A stretch of DNA of 8,708 nucleotides from Clostridia bacterium (lineage in GTDB: Bacteria > Bacillota > Clostridia > Oscillospirales > CAG-272): positions 1-8,708 of the forward strand of contig JAFQNM010000007.1 of NCBI GenBank assembly GCA_017395885.1, written 5' to 3'. Within the stretch, counting starts at the first letter, position 1; each line of letters starts with the position of its first letter. The position numbers were made by a program, and so were the translations under genes. Shown piece after piece: positions 5,839 through 8,708 of the stretch. Under the pieces are notes generated by a model. The model was not told the origin of the DNA. It did no database searches and worked only from the letters and a program-made list of their open reading frames with translations.

Positions 5839-7127
5839 TTTTTCCTCTCAAATACATAATAATTAGTCTTCATTCCACCGTATATGTAATCGCCGCTTTT
5901 CCATTCCAGAAACAGATACTCGCTCTCTCCGAGCCTTCTTATCTCATAGGCACAAGCACTTTTGGTCCATTTCCGAATAACAAAGCCCCGTGTCCATTCC
6001 TGACTTTCTCGAGAGCTGACAACAGATCCGTTTGAGAAAGTGCTCTCCACCATCCCTTCATCAAAGAAACGTATCCTGCTGTATATCAATGGCAAAGAAC
6101 AAGGCTTATCCGGAGCAAACTCATCTTTATCCCACACAAAGCCTACAGCTCTCCATTCTCCGATAACTTTTTCATCGTTTTCAAATGGCATATCTATATT
6201 ATCTGTTCTTTCGATCTGCTTTTTAGAATATGCTATGTTATCGAGCTGCCTAAGCACAAGAACCGTAGTGCTTCCACCTCGCCTGTACTCATAAGCCTTG
6301 AGATCAACAAACATATACCGCTGTGTTCCTACCTTTTCCACGGTATAGCTGTTGACAGAGCACTCTCCGCCACCTTTTTCTATAATAAGCTTGCCTTTTG
6401 TCCACCTATAGCACCAATAGTTTTCGCCGTCCGGCAAAAAATAGAGAATATCTATACTCTTACCTTCATCATACTTTTTAGCACATCCCTCGGTAAAGAA
6501 ATCTTCTCTCACTGCAAATGCCCCGACAACCTGCCATTTTCCGACGACCTCAGGATCATCCTCAAAGGGATCACTGTATTTCTCACAAATGGTCATCAGC
6601 TTATCTGAAAGCTTAAGCACCGAAGCACTCAAGCTATATCCACCGTTCTTTTGGGCCCGAAAACAAACAGGAGATATACGCTGATAACCGTCCCTTGCGA
6701 TCCAAAGTTCAAAGATATGCTTTTTTTCGTCAAACTCCTCAGGAGTGTTGCAATCCATTTGGGCAACAAGTGTATCACCGTCTCCCGAAACGCTCCCACA
6801 TTCTTCCTGTGAAAAGCCGCAAATAATTGTTTTTGCTTTATTCAATCCCGAAAGAAGCGCATTCAGCTCTTCCTTCTTTTTCAAGAAAAGCCCATCAAGA
6901 TCACGCTCATCACCTCCGGCCGCAAGCACAGCACTTATCTCTGATAAAGAAAAGCCTGCTTCCTTCAGCACCGTTATCATTTTGAAGATTTCAACCTGCT
7001 CGCCACGATAGTACCTGTAACCCGTGAAGCTATCAACATAATCGGGATGCAAAAGTCCCACTCGATCATAATGACGCAGCACAGATATCTTCGTTTTGCA
7101 AAGAATGGCAAATTCGCCTATCTGCAT
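5835..7127 (-). CDS. MerR-family regulator fused to BlaR1-like C-terminal repeat modules
   Basis: The N-terminus is a clear MerR winged helix (1-68: MQIGEFAILCKTKISVLRHYDRVGLL, then TGYRYYRGEQVEIF, with helices to about 68), followed by a dimerisation helix (about 78-101). Instead of the usual GyrI-like effector domain, the rest holds two beta-rich modules. Module 1 is about 187-297 (PFEDDPEVVGKWQVVG ... YRWTKGKLIIEKGGG ... YTVEKVGTQRYMFVDLK). Module 2 is about 314-428 (PFENDEKVIGEWRAVGFV ... EWTRGFVIRKW ... YEIRRLGESEYLFLEWKSGDYIYGGMK). A third half-module may precede them (about 123-180). The modules resemble, from memory, those following the BlaR1/M56-type region of clostridial antibiotic sensors. 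The ATG at 7127 has GGTG 7 nt upstream. It heads a three-gene operon and probably controls its own 19-bp-spacer promoter. The ligand is unknown. Confidence 0.92.
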   Translation of the reverse strand: MQIGEFAILCKTKISVLRHYDRVGLLHPDYVDSFTGYRYYRGEQVEIFKMITVLKEAGFSLSEISAVLAAGGDERDLDGLFLKKKEELNALLSGLNKAKTIICGFSQEECGSVSGDGDTLVAQMDCNTPEEFDEKKHIFELWIARDGYQRISPVCFRAQKNGGYSLSASVLKLSDKLMTICEKYSDPFEDDPEVVGKWQVVGAFAVREDFFTEGCAKKYDEGKSIDILYFLPDGENYWCYRWTKGKLIIEKGGGECSVNSYTVEKVGTQRYMFVDLKAYEYRRGGSTTVLVLRQLDNIAYSKKQIERTDNIDMPFENDEKVIGEWRAVGFVWDKDEFAPDKPCSLPLIYSRIRFFDEGMVESTFSNGSVVSSRESQEWTRGFVIRKWTKSACAYEIRRLGESEYLFLEWKSGDYIYGGMKTNYYVFERKK

Positions 7128-7149
7128 ACCATCACACCTTTCCTATTTG

Positions 7150-7180
7150 ATTATAACACTAAAGTTAAGGTGAGAGTCAA
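7150..7180 (-). promoter_or_regulatory. MerR-type promoter with 19-bp spacer, driving the regulator operon
   Basis: On the minus strand TTGACT (7180-7175) and a perfect TATAAT (7155-7150) are separated by exactly 19 bp. Overlong 19-20 bp spacers are the hallmark of promoters that MerR-family proteins activate by twisting the DNA. The predicted start is near 7143, about 16 nt before the regulator ATG. This supports autoregulation by the gene's own product. Confidence 0.8.
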
Positions 7181-7187
7181 CACTAAA
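7155..7187. repeat. 9-bp direct repeats TTTAGTGTT touching the -35 and -10 of the MerR-type promoter
   Basis: TTTAGTGTT on the minus strand occurs at 7163-7155 and 7187-7179, 24 bp apart. Each copy ends in the first T's of a promoter hexamer. Direct repeats are unusual for MerR operators, which are normally dyads inside the spacer. A weak dyad, CAC...GTG, also spans the spacer (7157-7172). Confidence 0.5.
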
Positions 7188-7254
7188 TAAAGTTTTTTTG
7201 TCCTCAGTCACGGTGCCTTTATGGGACAACCTCTCTATTTCCAAAAAATTGCCC

Positions 7255-7283
7255 TTGACGAAACAGATGTTTTGATGTATCAT
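7255..7283 (+). promoter_or_regulatory. Sigma-A-type promoter of dinB
   Basis: TTGACG (7255-7260), a 17-bp spacer and TATCAT (7278-7283) predict a start at about 7290, inside the LexA box. The promoter is divergent from the MerR-type promoter, with the two -35 elements 74 bp apart. Confidence 0.75.
7260..7273. promoter_or_regulatory. Second, weaker LexA-like box inside the dinB promoter spacer
   Basis: GAAACAGATGTTTT keeps the whole inner core AACRNRYGTT of the Gram-positive LexA consensus and matches 11 of 14 positions. It lies between -35 and -10, starting 29 bp before the main box. Confidence 0.4.
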
Positions 7284-7288
7284 ATACA

Positions 7289-7302
7289 AGAACAAATGTT
7301 TG
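7289..7302. promoter_or_regulatory. LexA (SOS) box of dinB
   Basis: AGAACAAATGTTTG matches 13 of 14 positions of CGAACRNRYGTTYG. It covers the predicted transcription start and its last base is the first G of the GGAGG ribosome site. Repression by LexA and induction by DNA damage follow from known Y-family polymerase control. Confidence 0.8.
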
Positions 7303-7314
7303 GAGGCGTATATT

Positions 7315-8556
7315 ATGGACCGCACTGTGCTTCACTCAGATCTTAATAATTTTTTTGCCTCAGTGGAGTGTGCCTTGAACCCTTCCCTTTGCGGACATCC
7401 GGTTGCCGTTGCGGGCAACCCGGAGCTGCGCCACGGAATCGTTCTTGCAAAAAACTACGAGGCAAAGCGCTTCGGCATTCAGACAGGAGAAGCCCTTTGG
7501 GAGGCACGGCAAAAATGCCCCGAAATCATCTTCGTTCCCCCACACTATGATAAATATATGGAGTACTCAGAGGCAGTTCGCTCTATATACGGTCAATACA
7601 CCGACCAGGTAGAGTCCTATGGTCTGGACGAGTGCTGGCTTGACGTTACAGGCAGCGTTCGCCTTTTCGGAAGCGGCGTCTCCATTGCAGACGAGCTTCG
7701 ATCCCGCATACGCCGAGAGCTTGGGGTAACGGTTTCTGTCGGGGTCTCCTACAACAAGGTATTTGCAAAGCTTGGCAGCGATATGAAAAAGCCGGATGCA
7801 ACCACTGTTATCGACCGTGAGCACTTCAAAGAGAAGGTCTGGCCGCTTCCCGCAAGCGATCTTCTTTATATCGGACACTCTACTGCCCGTAAGCTTTCTC
7901 GCTTCGGGGTCAGGACTATCGGCGATCTGGCCAAGGCAGACACCGCATTTCTCTCCTATATTCTCGGCAAAAACGGCCTGATGCTTCACTCCTTTGCAAA
8001 CGGCCGAGACAACTCTCCCGTTGCAAAATGGAGCTATTCTCCGCCACCCAAAAGCATCAGCTGCGGAAACACCGCCTCTCGAGATATAGTAAGCGAGGAC
8101 GATATAAAAATAATGCTTATCACTCTTTCAGAAAAGGTTTCACAGAGGCTTCGGGCGGAGGGATTTCTTTGCAAAACGGTACAGCTGCAGGTCAGAACCT
8201 TCGATCTTGCCTCATACGTTCGCAGAGTTAAGCTCACGTACCCCTGCAGAACGGCCAGAGAAATATACGATGCCGCCCTTGCACTCTACAAAAGCAACCA
8301 TCCGAAGGGCATCGCCTCACGCTCGGTTTCCGTAGGCGCCTGTGACCTTATACCCGATGACGGAGAACAATTTTCCTTTGACCCTGATATTGAGCGAATA
8401 CAACGAAGAGAAAGCCTTGAGGCAGCCCGTGACCTTCTGTGCGAAAAATACGGAAGCGGTATTATCACCAGAGGTCTGCTTATGACAGACTCTGCTCTCT
8501 GCACCGTGAATTTAAAAAACACTCCCGGCATCCTGCCGGGAAGAATGGAAACGTAA
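7315..8556 (+). CDS. dinB: DNA polymerase IV (Y-family translesion polymerase)
   Basis: Pol IV copies past damaged DNA bases without proofreading. The ATG at 7315 is chosen over the in-frame TTG at 7300 because GGAGG (7302-7306) lies 8 nt before it and because family members begin like MDRTVLHSDLNNFFASVE. The product is 413 residues. Catalytic acidic residues are D9 and D105/E106 (YGLDECWLDVT, where many relatives have SxDE); F14 sits at the steric-gate position. SVGVSYNKVFAKLGSDMKKP (141-160) is the palm motif, GHSTARKLSRFGVRTIGDLA (187-206) the helix-hairpin-helix thumb, and about 245-345 the little finger. QFSF (352-355) lies where a QLSLF-type beta-clamp motif is expected and looks like a weak version. 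The gene is monocistronic as far as seen, with an SOS-type promoter. Confidence 0.96.
   Translation: MDRTVLHSDLNNFFASVECALNPSLCGHPVAVAGNPELRHGIVLAKNYEAKRFGIQTGEALWEARQKCPEIIFVPPHYDKYMEYSEAVRSIYGQYTDQVESYGLDECWLDVTGSVRLFGSGVSIADELRSRIRRELGVTVSVGVSYNKVFAKLGSDMKKPDATTVIDREHFKEKVWPLPASDLLYIGHSTARKLSRFGVRTIGDLAKADTAFLSYILGKNGLMLHSFANGRDNSPVAKWSYSPPPKSISCGNTASRDIVSEDDIKIMLITLSEKVSQRLRAEGFLCKTVQLQVRTFDLASYVRRVKLTYPCRTAREIYDAALALYKSNHPKGIASRSVSVGACDLIPDDGEQFSFDPDIERIQRRESLEAARDLLCEKYGSGIITRGLLMTDSALCTVNLKNTPGILPGRMET
8523..8541. repeat. GC-rich hairpin inside the 3' end of dinB
   Basis: TCCCGGCA-TCC-TGCCGGGA is a perfect 8-bp stem over the last codons of dinB (residues of TPGILPGR). No T tract follows, so it is not a standard terminator; it may aid pausing or protect the 3' end. 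Confidence 0.5.
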
Positions 8557-8570
8557 AAAGCTCCCCTTTA

Positions 8571-8602
8571 GTAGGTTGGTCTTAGGGAAAAGACCAACCT
8601 AC
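8571..8602. repeat. Long hairpin downstream of dinB
   Basis: Arms GTAGGTTGGTCTT (8571-8583) and its exact complement (8590-8602) form a perfect 13-bp stem with loop AGGGAA, 14 bp after the dinB stop. Neither side has a run of T, so a simple intrinsic terminator is doubtful. It may be a dispersed intergenic palindrome that also limits dinB transcription. Confidence 0.6.
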
Positions 8603-8612
8603 AATGATATCA

Positions 8613-8693
8613 ATTTGCAAAGCAAATAGGTGAAATACGGCTGTCGCCGTATGAAATAGGCTTCGCCTATGAAATATTTTCTTCGAAAATATT
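8613..8693. repeat. Tandem array of four short hairpins with TGAAATA linkers
   Basis: Four consecutive perfect hairpins are visible: ATTTGC-AAA-GCAAAT (8613-8627), ATACGGC-TGTC-GCCGTAT (8635-8652), ATAGGC-TTC-GCCTAT (8656-8670) and AATATTTTC-TTC-GAAAATATT (8673-8693). Arm sequences differ but the junctions repeat: GTGAAATA at 8630-8637, then TATGAAATA at 8650-8658 and 8668-8676. Conserved linkers with diverged but self-complementary arms imply selection on structure. The array may continue past 8708. I see no gene in 8557-8708. Confidence 0.75.
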
Positions 8694-8708
8694 AAGGAAC
8701 AAAAATAC

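Noticed and set aside
7300..7314. Earlier TTG start for dinB adding five residues
   Set aside because: It would overlap the GGAGG ribosome site that clearly serves the ATG at 7315, and the added residues do not match the family start.
7143..7325. 60-codon minus-strand ORF across the dinB/merR promoter region
   Set aside because: It crosses two divergent promoters and the LexA box, has no ribosome site, and shows no domain.
8613..8693. CRISPR array
   Set aside because: The units are self-complementary hairpins with varying arms and 3-7 nt linkers; there are no constant repeats separated by unique spacers of about 30 nt, and no cas gene.

Overview
The window looks like a chromosomal piece of a low-to-mid-GC Gram-positive anaerobe, probably class Clostridia (an Oscillospiraceae/Ruminococcaceae-type gut bacterium). 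The reasons are a mraZ-rsmH-ftsL-PBP cell-division cluster, a PyrR of the Bacillus type, operators matching the Gram-positive LexA (DinR) consensus, strong GGAGG-type ribosome sites, and BlaR1-like repeat modules of a kind I associate with Clostridia. The genus assignment is inference.

Region 1 (1-3605, minus strand) is the head of the dcw cluster, read right to left: promoter, MraZ-box-like leader, mraZ (GTG start), rsmH (GTG start), ftsL with an unusually long cytoplasmic extension, an intrinsic-terminator-like hairpin, then the N-terminal 346 codons of a class B penicillin-binding protein (FtsI/SpoVD type) that runs off the left edge. Region 2 (3506-4027) is a divergent intergenic region of about 520 bp. 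It holds the mraZ and pyrR promoters, a LexA-like box, two further palindromes and a structured pyrR leader. Region 3 (4028-4621) is pyrR alone, closed by a strong hairpin that probably terminates in both directions.

Region 4 (4676-7180, minus strand) is a three-gene operon joined by two ATGA stop/start overlaps. It encodes a 430-residue MerR-type regulator fused to at least two BlaR1-C-terminus-like modules, a two-helix membrane protein with a C-terminal zinc ribbon, and a four-helix membrane protein. Its promoter has the 19-bp spacer typical of MerR-controlled promoters. I do not recognise the system as a whole; it is the best candidate here for an undescribed signalling unit. Region 5 (7255-8556, plus strand) is dinB (DNA polymerase IV), with a promoter whose predicted start lies inside a near-consensus LexA box. 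Region 6 (8571-8708) is non-coding, with one long hairpin followed by a tandem array of four short hairpins sharing a TGAAATA linker.

The most notable regulatory observation is that the same 12-mer, GAACAAATGTTT, occurs in the dinB promoter and in the mraZ/pyrR intergenic region. This raises the possibility that a transcript near the division cluster belongs to the SOS regulon.
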